A stretch of DNA of 64,000 nt from Acidobacteriota bacterium (GTDB taxonomy: Bacteria > Acidobacteriota > Terriglobia > Acidiferrales > UBA7541): contig JABCZD010000003.1 in assembly GCA_013289855.1 (NCBI GenBank), positions 434,001 through 498,000 of the forward strand, in the 5' to 3' direction. A program made the translations under genes and the position numbers. Below the pieces are notes generated by a model. That model searched no databases, was not told where the DNA came from, and saw nothing but the letters and a program-made list of their open reading frames with translations. How positions within the stretch are numbered: the first letter of the stretch is position 1; each line of letters begins with the position of its first letter. This document shows positions 26,378 to 35,985 of the stretch, piece by piece.

Positions 26378-29300
26378 TTATTTTTCGGGCGACTTATTTT
26401 CAGAACGTCGTAAATTCGAACTGTGACGCGTGGCTCTGCTGGTGGCGCCGGAGGCGGACTGCAATTGCATGGCGGGGTCGCCGAAAAAGATCCACGTGCG
26501 GCGAACATCAGGATCGGTGATACCGAGCTTGGCGCCGAGGATGCCTTCGCCGAGCGGCGTGGCAGGATTGGTTTTGAGAATTTGCAGCAAGGCCTGGTCC
26601 AAGGTGGCTTGCGGCGGGGCGCTGGTGAATCCGGAAGAGGCCCAGACACCGACGGCTCCTCCGTTGGGCGCGAGGAGCAAGGACGTGGCAAGACTTTCGG
26701 TGTAGACGTCGTGGAAAAATCCGTTCAGGCAATCCATCAAGAGGTACACGGGCAGATGGTCGCCGTTGGTGAGAGCGGAGGCGGAAGTGTCGTCGAGCAA
26801 ATCAGAGAAGGACCATTGCTCGGTGGCGCCGTGGCCGGTGTAGTTGACGAGCAGCGCGCCGTTATTGAGAGCGGCGAGAATTTGCTGGCGCGCGGTGTTG
26901 ACGTCGAGAGTGTCCGCGAAGATGCTGGTGGTCTGTAGCGCGGAAGGAAGATCAGTGGCCGCGAAGGTGGCTTCGTTGGTGAAGTTGGTGTCGACGTTTT
27001 GATCGGCGATGAGCAAGGCTTGCTGGTTCCAGGAGCCCGCCGTCGAGCCGGATTCGTAATTCACGATTTTGGAAATGACCAGCGCGGCGTCCGCAGCAGT
27101 GCGGACGGGGATGCGGCCGGTGGGGATGGTGGCAAAACCGGTTTGCGCGAAATCGCTGAACCAATCGTCGGAAGCGGTTTTGAACGCGACGGTTTCGATC
27201 ATGCGCGTGGGGACGAAGTCGAAATCGCCGAAGCCGAGATAGTTGCGCGGATCGAGCGAAGCATCGCCAACGAGGAGCACCGCGTTGGGCCCTTGCGCGG
27301 GGTCGGTGGAGAGTTGCTGCAAATAATCGCGAATGGCGAAAGGCGTGCGTTCACCATAGTTGAAAGCGTCAAAGATCTGGTCGGTGGTGACGACGGTAAC
27401 CTGACGACCTTGTTGCTGGCGGAGCGCAACGTAGGGCGCGAGGCTGGAGACAAAATCAGGATGGCTGATGACCACAATGTCCGAGCGCTGCGGCTGATGA
27501 ATGGCCGGGTCGGGCGCGTGATACGTGAGTGATGCGGGCGTGGAAATCTGGTCCGCGGAGAAAATCAGGAGCGTGCGTTCCGCCGGGCCGGAGCTTGGGA
27601 CGCCGAGTGCGAGCGAGAAAGTGTTGCCCGCGGACTGCACGATACCGTTGAGCTGCGAGATGGCCGTTGGGTCGGTGATGTCGTAGGCGAAGATTTGAGA
27701 GTTCGTAAAGCCCGCGACATTTAGCGCTGCTCCAGCAGGGGCCGAGGCGCGGAGCCAGTTAGCGTCTGCTACGTACGTGTGCGGATAGTGCAGCGCGATA
27801 GATTGGATCAAGCTGACATCGTTGTCACCATCGAGCGCGGTCAGCGTGAAGGTGTTGACGCCGTCTTGCAGCATGGTGGAGTTGATAGGAAATGTGTTGG
27901 TGACATTGGCCTGGTTGAAGAAGTCCATTTCGCCAATGGGATTGCCGTTCAGGCTGACGGAGACGGCGTGTGCCTGTTGATCGGTGCCGCCTTGCAACGT
28001 GACGTCGACGGTGGCCGGCAATGCGGAATTGGAATTGAAATGCGCGATGGTGAGTTGCTCGTCCACCGGCTCGGTGGTCACGGCATCGCCGAAGAAGTTG
28101 TCCTGATTTTCGCCGTTTAGCAAAATGGCGAAATACGTGGTGCGTTCATCCAGCACGACTGTGGAGAGAAAGTCTTGCGCCGTGGCTTCGCCGGACGATG
28201 GGGCTTGGACCTGGGTGACGCGTGTTCCGGGTTGCGTGCCACGGACCAGCCAGTAGACGCGCGTGCCAGAAAAGGGCGTGTCGATTCCGGTGCCGTAAAA
28301 TTCGATGCCATCGACCGGGCGGAAGCGACCCTCGAATCCGGACCGGACGATCATGGGCTGCTCAACGCCTTCGGCGTAAAGCTGAAGGAATTGTGGTTCG
28401 ACGCCGGGATTGAAGCCCGCGGCGATGAGTTGTGCCGACGAAAGGTGATACCAGCCTTCGTCGGTGACGCCGATTTTCAGTGCGGGCAGCAAATCCTGCG
28501 AGACTTGGAGTTGTCCGCGCTTGAGCGTTGGCGGCGTGGGGCGCGGCGCGAGCAAAGAACGCCGAGTCTGTTGCGTTGACGGCACGGCGAGTCGGTTGAG
28601 TTGCGTCAGGAGCGGCGCGTTCGAAACTTCATGCGTCGATTGCGACGCAACGGCCGCCGCCGGCTGCGCGAGATTTCCCGCGGGTGAGGAAGGCGCGAAC
28701 GCATCGCGGATGAGGCCTTGCGCGTCAGGATTGACCGGGCCATGCGTCGAACGGGTTCCATTGAGATCGACGTCTTCGAGGGCGTAGGACGACTGCGCGG
28801 TGCCCACGGGATCGATCCAATAATAGGTTTTCGCGCCGTGCTGCGGTTGCGCGCCGCGCACGAATAGCGCGGCTCCCGCGATGATCGACGGGTTAACGCG
28901 ATGCCGTCCTAGCGGGTCTTCGCGGTAGATATTGAAGCCAAGATTGCGAATCTCTTCCTGGGTGTGCCATTCGAGCAGCACGCCGCCGCCTTGGCGGACT
29001 TGCGCGCGGAACGAGGACAATTGCACGGCGGTAACCGACTGAATTGTGGAATCCGCCTCGGAAGAATTATTCGCGGGATTGGGATCACTGGTAGTCGACG
29101 TGACCGAAGCGATATTGCAAACGCTATAGGGAATGCCGTTGACGGTGTTGCACGGCGTCCCAGGCCCGCTGAAGGTGGAGGCGTCGACATTAACGGTAAT
29201 GACCACCGTAGCGCCAACGCCGAGCGTTCCTAGTGCGCAACTGATGGCCCCAGCGCCCTGCGTGCAGCTACCTTGTGAGGTGGCGAGATTGGTGAAGATC

Positions 29301-32300
29301 ACTGAACTAGGCAGAGTGTCCGTGACGTTCACGGTCTGCGCCACCGCTGGACCGTTGTTGGTGACTTGTATTGTGTAGGTCAGATTAGCGTTCTGGTTTA
29401 CGGGCTCTGGCGTCGCCGTCTTCACGATGGAAACGTCGGCCTGCGACGGCGACGTGACGAAGGTCGATGAACTAGCGGTATTGTTTGCGGTGTTGGGGTC
29501 GTTGGTCGTTGGGCCGATCGTTGCGGTATTGGTGATCTTCGTGCCGGGCGCATCCGTGCTCGTGGCTTGGACGACGAGTGGGAAGGTGGCGGAGGCGCCG
29601 GCGGCAAGCGGGCCGGTGCAGGTTACGGTCAGCGGGACGCCTACCGGGGGAATCGTGCAACTAAAACCCGCAGGAGTTGCCAGAGAGACGAAGGTGGAAC
29701 CCGTCGGGATTACGTCGGTGTAGGTGGCAACGCCGACGGCGGCAGGGCCGTTGTTCGTGGCCACTTGCGTGAACGTGACATTGCTCCCGGCGAGAACCGG
29801 ATTGGGTGTAGCGGTGCTGGTGATGCTCAAATCGGATTGCGTCGCGCCTGCGACCGTGACGTTCGCGGTGGCGGATGCGGCGGTCGGATTGGGATTGGGC
29901 GTCGCGGAGTTCGCGTTTGCCGTGTTGGAAATGACCGTGCCGTTGGCGACGCCGGTAGAGGGAACATTCACCACCAGCGTAAACGTCGCGGTGCCGCCAT
30001 TCGGGAAAGTTGGCGCGGGTGCTACGGTGTTGCAGGCGATGTTTCCCGTGCCTCCGACCAGCGGTGCGCTGCAACTCCAATTGGCGGGAGCGCTGATTGA
30101 GACGAAAGTGGTATTGGTCGGAACGGTGTCGTAAAGCCCGCCGGGAGCCGCCGCGGAAGGGCCATTGTTATGCATCACCAGCGTATAGGTGATGTTGTTA
30201 CCGGCCACGACCGTAAGCGAACTGGCCGTTTTTGTCAGCGTGACATAGGCAGAGTTGGCGGAGCCCACCACTGTGCTAACGGTCGCGGAATTATTCGCAA
30301 GATTGGGATCGTTGGTGCCAGAAGAAATATTTGCCGTATCCACGATCTGCGTGCCGAAGGCCGTCGCCGCGTTGACCAGCGTAACCAGCGTGAACGTGCC
30401 GGTGCCGCCAGCCCCGCTCGGCACGTCAGGATTCGTACAGGTGATGTTTCCGGTTGAGAGGATGGAAGCGTTGGAGTTGCATGTCCAACCTGTGGGGACA
30501 GTAATGGATTGAAACGTAGTGTTCGCAGGAACCGCCTCGCTGAATACGGCATTCACGTCGTCCAGCGGACCGGCGTTGGCAACTACCTGGGTGTAGGTAA
30601 TGTCGTTGCCGGGTAAAACGGGGTTGGGGGTAGCAGTGTTGGTTACGCTGAGGTCTGCCCCAGCGCAGTAAGCACCCGGCTGCGCGCCGGGAGTTTCCGT
30701 AATTAGGTTATTGATAGCGGTCAAACCGGCTTGCCCAGGGGTGGCGCCATAAGAATCCTGGACCGTATCCGTATAGCCATTAATCCCGCCACTCACGGTC
30801 ATGGCCGCGGGAGTTCCCGAGAGAAGGATCACGCCACCACCGCCGCCGCCGCCGGAGCCGTGGCGCTGGCCCGGGAAACCTCCGGGAGCCTCGGTCGACC
30901 ACGCAAGGCCACCGCTCCCGCCATTGGCGTTGACCGTCAAGCCGCTAAGCGTGCCGGTGTTGGCGAAGAAAATGATGGTGCCGCCCGCTCCGCCCCCACC
31001 GGTGCTGTCGTTAAGGGTGTTGAGCGTCGTTTGTCCGTTAGATGTAATGGTTCCCGTGCCCACCACCGAACCGGTGTGGACAATCACAATGCCGCCGCCG
31101 GCTCCTCCGCTGCTGAAGACGCCGGTACATGTGGTTCCGCAGTCGGCACCGTTATTGGCGGTCGAGATAAAGTAGGAACCGTTATTCGTGGTGCCCGCAC
31201 CGCCGCCGCCGCCCATGACAATCGCGCTGGTTGTAGCCGGAAAGGCTAAGCCCCCGAATCCTCCGTCAGTGGAGTTCAGCGCTGTAAAGCTGTTCCATCC
31301 GTAACCTCCCAGGCCCCCTGTGCCGCCGTTGCCGCCGGCGCCGCCTCCGGAATTTTGATCGTTGGCAGGAGGATCGCCATCGGTACCGCCGCCGCCTGCG
31401 TTCCCGGGCGCGCCACGCGCAAAGCTGCCATTGGGAAGTCCTTCGACAGTGGATTGGCCGGTACTGATGGCTGTGGATGAATTAATGATGGAGGCTAAGG
31501 CCGGTGCAACCCAATGGGGTGCTCCGGCAATGCCCTCACCCTTCGAGGCGTTGGCACCGCTTCCCGCGGGTGGGTCCCCAGTCCCAAGGGCCGGCAACGA
31601 TGCCGGAGAGTCCGTCACATAATCCGTGTTGGCGCCCGCGGCTGCTCCCCGGAGGGTGATGCCTCCGCCCCCGCGAAAGCCGAGGGCATCGGCTGCAACG
31701 GTACCTCCAAGCGTGAGCTGGGAAGAGACATCGAGAGCAAGCACCCCGCCCACTGAGCCCGTCCAGGCGAGCGGCAAAAGTCCCGAGCTGAGCGTGGCGG
31801 AGGTGTACTGCGGAACACGAATTACTTGAAAGGTCTGTTGCCCGACGGTCGCGCTATCCGCCGACTCCACGTAGGTATTCAGGGTTCCGTTATTGGCTCC
31901 GGTGCCCGTGAAGGTCAACACGCCGCCGCCCACGGGCACGGCGCTGGTGGCCGTGACATATTCGAACAGGCCAGAGCTCTGCACGTTTGTCGAACCCGTC
32001 GCCGGATCGCCGGGCGTGCCATGGCCGTACGATGAAGTGTTGGTACTGTTGATTAAGGAATCTTGTATCTGCATGATCAGCAACAAATCGCCGATGGCGA
32101 TGGGTGTCGTGGCGCCCGAGGCCGCACCAAGGGTTACCGTGGGCGTTGCGCCGGCCGTAAGCGTGCCGGTGCCGGGATAGTAGGTGTTCACCACTCCGGT
32201 CAAAGTGCCACCGGCGCCGTTCTTGCCCGGCGTCGCACACACCAGCGGTTGCACAACAGTTATGACCGTAGCGCTGTTATTCGTTGCCACCGGGTCTGTG

Positions 32301-34759
32301 GTGGTCGAGCTAATCGCCGCAGTATTGCTGATCGGACCCGCCGAAGACGGAGAGGTCACCGCAATCGTGATCGTGGCGGACGCTCCCTGTGCCATGGTGC
32401 CCGTGAGCGCGCAGGTGACCGTGATCGGGGTCGGGGGCGGCGTCGATTCCGTACACGTCCATCCTGCCGGAGCGCTCGCCGAGACAAACGTTGTCCCCGC
32501 AGGAATGGTGTCTTTTACTTGTACCGTCGCCGCGCTGGCTTGGCCGAGGTTCTGCACCTGAATGGTGTACGTCAGGTTGGAGGACAGAAACACGGGCGTC
32601 GGCGCTGCCGTCATCGTGAGCGCCAAATCTGCATCTGCCGCTGGCTCGACTAGAACGGTGGTAATAGTGGTGTTGTTGCTGGGCACCGGATCAATGGTTT
32701 GCGATGTGATGGTGGCGGAGTTCAGAATCGTCGTGCCGGCCGCCGTTCCAGCATTCACGCTGAGTACGAAGACGATGGGATCGGCGGTCGCGCTGGTGGC
32801 GCCAGCCAACGCCGGTGTGTACGTGCAGATAATCGGACCTGTCCCGCCGGCGGCAGGGTTCGTGCAAGTCCAGTTCGCGTCCACGGTAATGCTCTGCAGC
32901 GTGGTGTTTGGCGGGGTCTGCTGATAAATGACCAGCGTTCCGCCAGGAACCGCGCTGGGCCCGTTATTGATGGCGATTTCCGTATACGTGAAATTGACGC
33001 CCGTGGCGACCACGGAAACCGAGGTTTTTTGCGTCATCGTAAGATCCGCGCCCGCGACCGTAGCCGTGCTGCTTGCCGTATTGTTGGCGGTATTGGGATC
33101 GAACGTCGTGGAACTGACCGTCGGCGGCGAAGGCGCATCGGTGATGATCGTCCCGAGAGGGGTTCCGGTGGTGACGGTAACCACAATCGTGATCGTGGAC
33201 GTGCCAGCGTTCGCGAGCGCACCTGTTGCGGTGCACGTCAGCGTGCCCGCCGCTCCCGCCGCCACCCCAGAGCAGTTATAGCCAGGCGCAGTATCGCTTG
33301 CGAACGTGGTATTCGCGGGCGTCGTGAAGGTGAGTACCGGAGCCGCCGCACTGCTGGCGCCGTTGTTGGTAATGACGTTCGTGTACGTCAGCGTCGCCCC
33401 GGGCGCGACACTCGTGGGCGCGGCCGATTGCGTAAGCGCCAGATCGGCGCTGAGAACGGTGGACGTGCTCGTGCCCGTGTTATTCGCCAAATTAGGATCA
33501 TAGGTGGCCGAACTGACCATCGCCGACCCGCTGATCATCGTTTGCCCAGCCACCCCGGCGTTCACGTTCACCACGATCGTGATCGTGGAAGTACCGCTGA
33601 TTGCCAGCGGGCCTGAAGCCGTACACGTCTCCGTGCCCGTCGCTCCTACCGCCAAGCCACTACAGGTGTAGCCCGTCCCGCTCGCGCTCGCAAACGTAGT
33701 ATTCGCCGGTGTCGCAAACTTAAGTTGCGGTGCCGCGGCCGTGCTCCCGCCGGTCGCGTCGTTGATGTTGGTGATCGTGTTCGTGAAGGTGATCGATCCC
33801 AAGGGCGAAACCGTAGCCGGCGCCGCCGATTGCGTCAGACCCAGGTCCGCGCTAATCACGGTTACGGTGCTCGTAAAAACGTTGGTAACGGTGAAACCAT
33901 TACCGGGAGTCACGGTGGGCGTGTTGTTCGCGTTCAGCATCGTTTGTCCCGCGGTACCGACTGCCACCTGCACGGTCACGGTCAGGGTGGCGCTACCGTT
34001 TGCGGGGAATGTGGTTGAGTCTGTGCACGCCACGCTGGTCGGTGCGCCCACTGGTAGCGCCGTACACGTAAAGCCGGCTGGTGCAACAAACGAAACGTAG
34101 GTCGTGTTCGTCGGTATGGGCTGTGTGAAGACCGGGATATGCGACGAAGCGGTATTGTTGGTGTTCATCATCACATCGGTGAATGTCACCTGCCCGCCGG
34201 GGCTAACCGTCGTAACCGAGGGTGTTTGCGTAACCGTGACCGGCACGTTGTTTGCCTGCACCGCCGTTACACCCGCAAACAATTGCAATAAAATCAATGC
34301 CGGCACAATGGTCAGGGCAGCACGTGTCAGCCGTCGCCTCCCAGCCAGCCACAATTGTCGCAACATCGCTCGCGCGGCATGCACATGCCGCGTCCAGGGA
34401 CGTTCTAGGGAGATTTGCCAGCCATCTCGCTTGATGGCCACCACATTGCCGAAGACAAAATGCGCTGCGGGATCATTTTCCTGACCTGCGTCGCCGCGCG
34501 TGATGGCGGCGCTGCCTTCGGCAATACGCTGAATCATCCGGTGCACGCGCAGTCCTTCGCCGCTCTGCGCCAGCACCACTTGCCCGGGCTTTAACTCGTT
34601 GGCGGGAGCTGGAGCTACCAGCACCTGATCGTTGGGCAAAATGTTCGGGCGCATGCTTTCGCCTTGCGCGGTGAAGCGTACGGAGAAACCCTTTTGCAAC
34701 AGTTCCCGGCAGATAGCCGCGAACTGCGCTGAATCTTTCCTCACCCCATTTGACGTCAT
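26378..34759 (-). CDS. Giant fusion: S26 signal-peptidase-like domain, DUF11 repeats, C25 (gingipain-like) protease
   Basis: 2793 residues in one uninterrupted frame. Residues 1-130 form an S24/S26-type peptidase: QGESMRPNILPND (Ser nucleophile), LKPGQVVLAQ, LRVHRMIQ (His in the place used by SipW/ER-type signal peptidases) and TRGDAGQENDPA. A single transmembrane helix follows (about 150-172). Then come many DUF11 repeats (DLxLTQSAxPxxVxPGxxxTYTxxxxN; about 180-900 and 1370-1880) around a glycine-rich stretch (about 1050-1330), a short segment starting LSSFRAQVRQGGGVLLEW (about 1920), and a C-terminal C25 peptidase with NYTGHGATEQW (His, about 2640) and LMDCLNGFF (Cys, about 2678). The ATG at 34759 is 4 nt past the previous stop. 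The stand-alone S26 protein common in such clusters appears here fused to a surface protein. Confidence 0.82.
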   Translation of the reverse strand: MTSNGVRKDSAQFAAICRELLQKGFSVRFTAQGESMRPNILPNDQVLVAPAPANELKPGQVVLAQSGEGLRVHRMIQRIAEGSAAITRGDAGQENDPAAHFVFGNVVAIKRDGWQISLERPWTRHVHAARAMLRQLWLAGRRRLTRAALTIVPALILLQLFAGVTAVQANNVPVTVTQTPSVTTVSPGGQVTFTDVMMNTNNTASSHIPVFTQPIPTNTTYVSFVAPAGFTCTALPVGAPTSVACTDSTTFPANGSATLTVTVQVAVGTAGQTMLNANNTPTVTPGNGFTVTNVFTSTVTVISADLGLTQSAAPATVSPLGSITFTNTITNINDATGGSTAAAPQLKFATPANTTFASASGTGYTCSGLAVGATGTETCTASGPLAISGTSTITIVVNVNAGVAGQTMISGSAMVSSATYDPNLANNTGTSTSTVLSADLALTQSAAPTSVAPGATLTYTNVITNNGASSAAAPVLTFTTPANTTFASDTAPGYNCSGVAAGAAGTLTCTATGALANAGTSTITIVVTVTTGTPLGTIITDAPSPPTVSSTTFDPNTANNTASSTATVAGADLTMTQKTSVSVVATGVNFTYTEIAINNGPSAVPGGTLVIYQQTPPNTTLQSITVDANWTCTNPAAGGTGPIICTYTPALAGATSATADPIVFVLSVNAGTAAGTTILNSATITSQTIDPVPSNNTTITTVLVEPAADADLALTMTAAPTPVFLSSNLTYTIQVQNLGQASAATVQVKDTIPAGTTFVSASAPAGWTCTESTPPPTPITVTCALTGTMAQGASATITIAVTSPSSAGPISNTAAISSTTTDPVATNNSATVITVVQPLVCATPGKNGAGGTLTGVVNTYYPGTGTLTAGATPTVTLGAASGATTPIAIGDLLLIMQIQDSLINSTNTSSYGHGTPGDPATGSTNVQSSGLFEYVTATSAVPVGGGVLTFTGTGANNGTLNTYVESADSATVGQQTFQVIRVPQYTSATLSSGLLPLAWTGSVGGVLALDVSSQLTLGGTVAADALGFRGGGGITLRGAAAGANTDYVTDSPASLPALGTGDPPAGSGANASKGEGIAGAPHWVAPALASIINSSTAISTGQSTVEGLPNGSFARGAPGNAGGGGTDGDPPANDQNSGGGAGGNGGTGGLGGYGWNSFTALNSTDGGFGGLAFPATTSAIVMGGGGGAGTTNNGSYFISTANNGADCGTTCTGVFSSGGAGGGIVIVHTGSVVGTGTITSNGQTTLNTLNDSTGGGGAGGTIIFFANTGTLSGLTVNANGGSGGLAWSTEAPGGFPGQRHGSGGGGGGGVILLSGTPAAMTVSGGINGYTDTVQDSYGATPGQAGLTAINNLITETPGAQPGAYCAGADLSVTNTATPNPVLPGNDITYTQVVANAGPLDDVNAVFSEAVPANTTFQSITVPTGWTCNSNASILSTGNITCTNPDVPSGAGGTGTFTLVTLVNAATAFGTQIVDTANISSGTNDPNLANNSATVSTVVGSANSAYVTLTKTASSLTVVAGNNITYTLVMHNNGPSAAAPGGLYDTVPTNTTFVSISAPANWSCSAPLVGGTGNIACNTVAPAPTFPNGGTATFTLVVNVPSTGVANGTVISNTANANSATPNPNPTAASATANVTVAGATQSDLSITSTATPNPVLAGSNVTFTQVATNNGPAAVGVATYTDVIPTGSTFVSLATPAGFSCTIPPVGVPLTVTCTGPLAAGASATFPLVVQATSTDAPGTKITNTATIGPTTNDPNTANNTASSSTFVTSPSQADVSIVKTATPEPVNQNANLTYTIQVTNNGPAVAQTVNVTDTLPSSVIFTNLATSQGSCTQGAGAISCALGTLGVGATVVITVNVDASTFSGPGTPCNTVNGIPYSVCNIASVTSTTSDPNPANNSSEADSTIQSVTAVQLSSFRAQVRQGGGVLLEWHTQEEIRNLGFNIYREDPLGRHRVNPSIIAGAALFVRGAQPQHGAKTYYWIDPVGTAQSSYALEDVDLNGTRSTHGPVNPDAQGLIRDAFAPSSPAGNLAQPAAAVASQSTHEVSNAPLLTQLNRLAVPSTQQTRRSLLAPRPTPPTLKRGQLQVSQDLLPALKIGVTDEGWYHLSSAQLIAAGFNPGVEPQFLQLYAEGVEQPMIVRSGFEGRFRPVDGIEFYGTGIDTPFSGTRVYWLVRGTQPGTRVTQVQAPSSGEATAQDFLSTVVLDERTTYFAILLNGENQDNFFGDAVTTEPVDEQLTIAHFNSNSALPATVDVTLQGGTDQQAHAVSVSLNGNPIGEMDFFNQANVTNTFPINSTMLQDGVNTFTLTALDGDNDVSLIQSIALHYPHTYVADANWLRASAPAGAALNVAGFTNSQIFAYDITDPTAISQLNGIVQSAGNTFSLALGVPSSGPAERTLLIFSADQISTPASLTYHAPDPAIHQPQRSDIVVISHPDFVSSLAPYVALRQQQGRQVTVVTTDQIFDAFNYGERTPFAIRDYLQQLSTDPAQGPNAVLLVGDASLDPRNYLGFGDFDFVPTRMIETVAFKTASDDWFSDFAQTGFATIPTGRIPVRTAADAALVISKIVNYESGSTAGSWNQQALLIADQNVDTNFTNEATFAATDLPSALQTTSIFADTLDVNTARQQILAALNNGALLVNYTGHGATEQWSFSDLLDDTSASALTNGDHLPVYLLMDCLNGFFHDVYTESLATSLLLAPNGGAVGVWASSGFTSAPPQATLDQALLQILKTNPATPLGEGILGAKLGITDPDVRRTWIFFGDPAMQLQSASGATSRATRHSSNLRRSENKSPEK

Positions 34760-34763
34760 GGAT

Positions 34764-35717
34764 TTAGGCGCGCGCATGGCGGACCGCCTCCACGGCGCTC
34801 GATTGCGGCAGGAAACGAAAGGTGTCGCAGGGCAATTCCTGCGCAAGCTGCTCGATGAACTGCAGCGCAAAGTTCAGTGCCTCTGGCGAATGGCGCGGCA
34901 CGAAACTCCGGGCGAAAATTTCCGCAGTGGCGATGCTGCGCGGCATCGGCACGAGTTCGTTGGTGGGCGCTTGCTCGAGAATGTAAATATGCGAGAGCCG
35001 CGCCGAACCGGGCGACGCAATGCCGGCATCGCCGTGCCACGGCGTGCCGTACATCCACACTTGCCCTTCGCGTTTGCGGAGAATGATGCGGTCGTCGCTC
35101 AAGATGCGCCCGCCCCGTTGCGATTGCTCCGCTTGCCACAAGCGCGCGCTGGTGCTTTTCCCCGCCCCGGAATGTCCAAGGAAAAGATGGCCGAAGCCGG
35201 CTTCGTCGACGACGCCGAGCGCGTGGACCTCCAGACCTTTTCCGCCCGCCAGATGGTGAATCATCAGAACTTCATCGAGCGGATACTCGAACGGATAGAT
35301 CGCTCGGTCGGTGTCGAAGAAATGGCGCGAGAGCGCGAGCTCTCCGCAGCGGAAGTTTTTATCGAACCACGCGGATTTGTATGGCGTTTCGCCGCGGAAA
35401 GGGCGGACAAAATTCAAACGGTAGCCACCATCTTCGGCGAATAGCGACCACAGTCCGCCGGAAGAAAAGAGCGGTTCTGTGTCGGGGACTTTCAGTGCAT
35501 CTACCAGCGAGACTTTTACGTTTACTTCGCACGCGTCGCCGGCGGTGCGCGGCAGGGCGAACTCGCGCAGCGAAGGGTCCAGAATCATGCGCAGGCCGTC
35601 GCTGGCGGTCATGCCAAAGGAAATTCCCGCAATACGATAAGCGAGCAGGGATGCGCCCGCCGTTTGGCGCGGCGCGCCAGTAGTCAGCGATACGAATTGT
35701 GTTTGCACGGAAGACAT
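34764..35717 (-). CDS. HPr-kinase-like protein 2
   Basis: 317 residues from the ATG at 35717. N-terminal beta domain (LLAYRIAGISFGMTASDG), then the P-loop core: HALGVVDEAGFGHLFLGHSG then AGKSTSARLW (Walker A near 187), ILSDDRIILRK and YGTPWHGD. It is only distantly related to protein 1 in this block (different flanks, same core). It follows the 65-residue putative precursor by 17 nt and precedes the giant fusion by 4 nt, so all three are surely one transcript. Likely to phosphorylate a peptide or protein Ser/Thr rather than HPr (inference from cluster context). Confidence 0.8.
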   Translation of the reverse strand: MSSVQTQFVSLTTGAPRQTAGASLLAYRIAGISFGMTASDGLRMILDPSLREFALPRTAGDACEVNVKVSLVDALKVPDTEPLFSSGGLWSLFAEDGGYRLNFVRPFRGETPYKSAWFDKNFRCGELALSRHFFDTDRAIYPFEYPLDEVLMIHHLAGGKGLEVHALGVVDEAGFGHLFLGHSGAGKSTSARLWQAEQSQRGGRILSDDRIILRKREGQVWMYGTPWHGDAGIASPGSARLSHIYILEQAPTNELVPMPRSIATAEIFARSFVPRHSPEALNFALQFIEQLAQELPCDTFRFLPQSSAVEAVRHARA

Positions 35718-35734
35718 GGAATTTTTCGCAGGGT

Positions 35735-35932
35735 TCACGATCCCGGAGTGCGGCACGGCCCAAGCGCGTTGCGGCAGGAAGCAGACACCGCTCCCGCGGA
35801 TCCGCTGACCTTGCAATGGCCCAGCACCGCTTCTGCTGGACGCAGGCTCACCCGCAGCACCTTCGGCGCTTCGTAGGCTTCCGCCGTGGGCGCTGGCGCG
35901 TGTGGCGTTCCGTCTTCTTCTTGCCAATCCAT
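35735..35932 (-). CDS. Putative radical-SAM RiPP precursor peptide with three cysteines
   Basis: 65 residues, ATG at 35932, TGA at 35735-35737, purine-rich AAAGAAAGAAG upstream. The N-terminal half is acidic and Pro/Ala-rich. Residues 20-41 read YEAPKVLRVSLRPAEAVLGH followed by CK. The Y-x2-P-x-V element resembles the RRE-binding motif of lasso leaders, and the PAEAVLGHC stretch looks like a leader/core junction. The C-terminal 25 residues are Gly/Ser/Ala-rich with Cys at 40, 53 and 60. The gene sits between the radical SAM enzyme (53 nt upstream) and HPr-kinase-like protein 2 (17 nt downstream). Precursor status is inferred from size, composition and position; no function is shown. Confidence 0.7.
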   Translation of the reverse strand: MDWQEEDGTPHAPAPTAEAYEAPKVLRVSLRPAEAVLGHCKVSGSAGAVSASCRNALGPCRTPGS

Positions 35933-35985
35933 GAAGCGCTTCTTTCTTTCACTCGTGCTGCAACTTCACCGAACTGCAGGCATTC

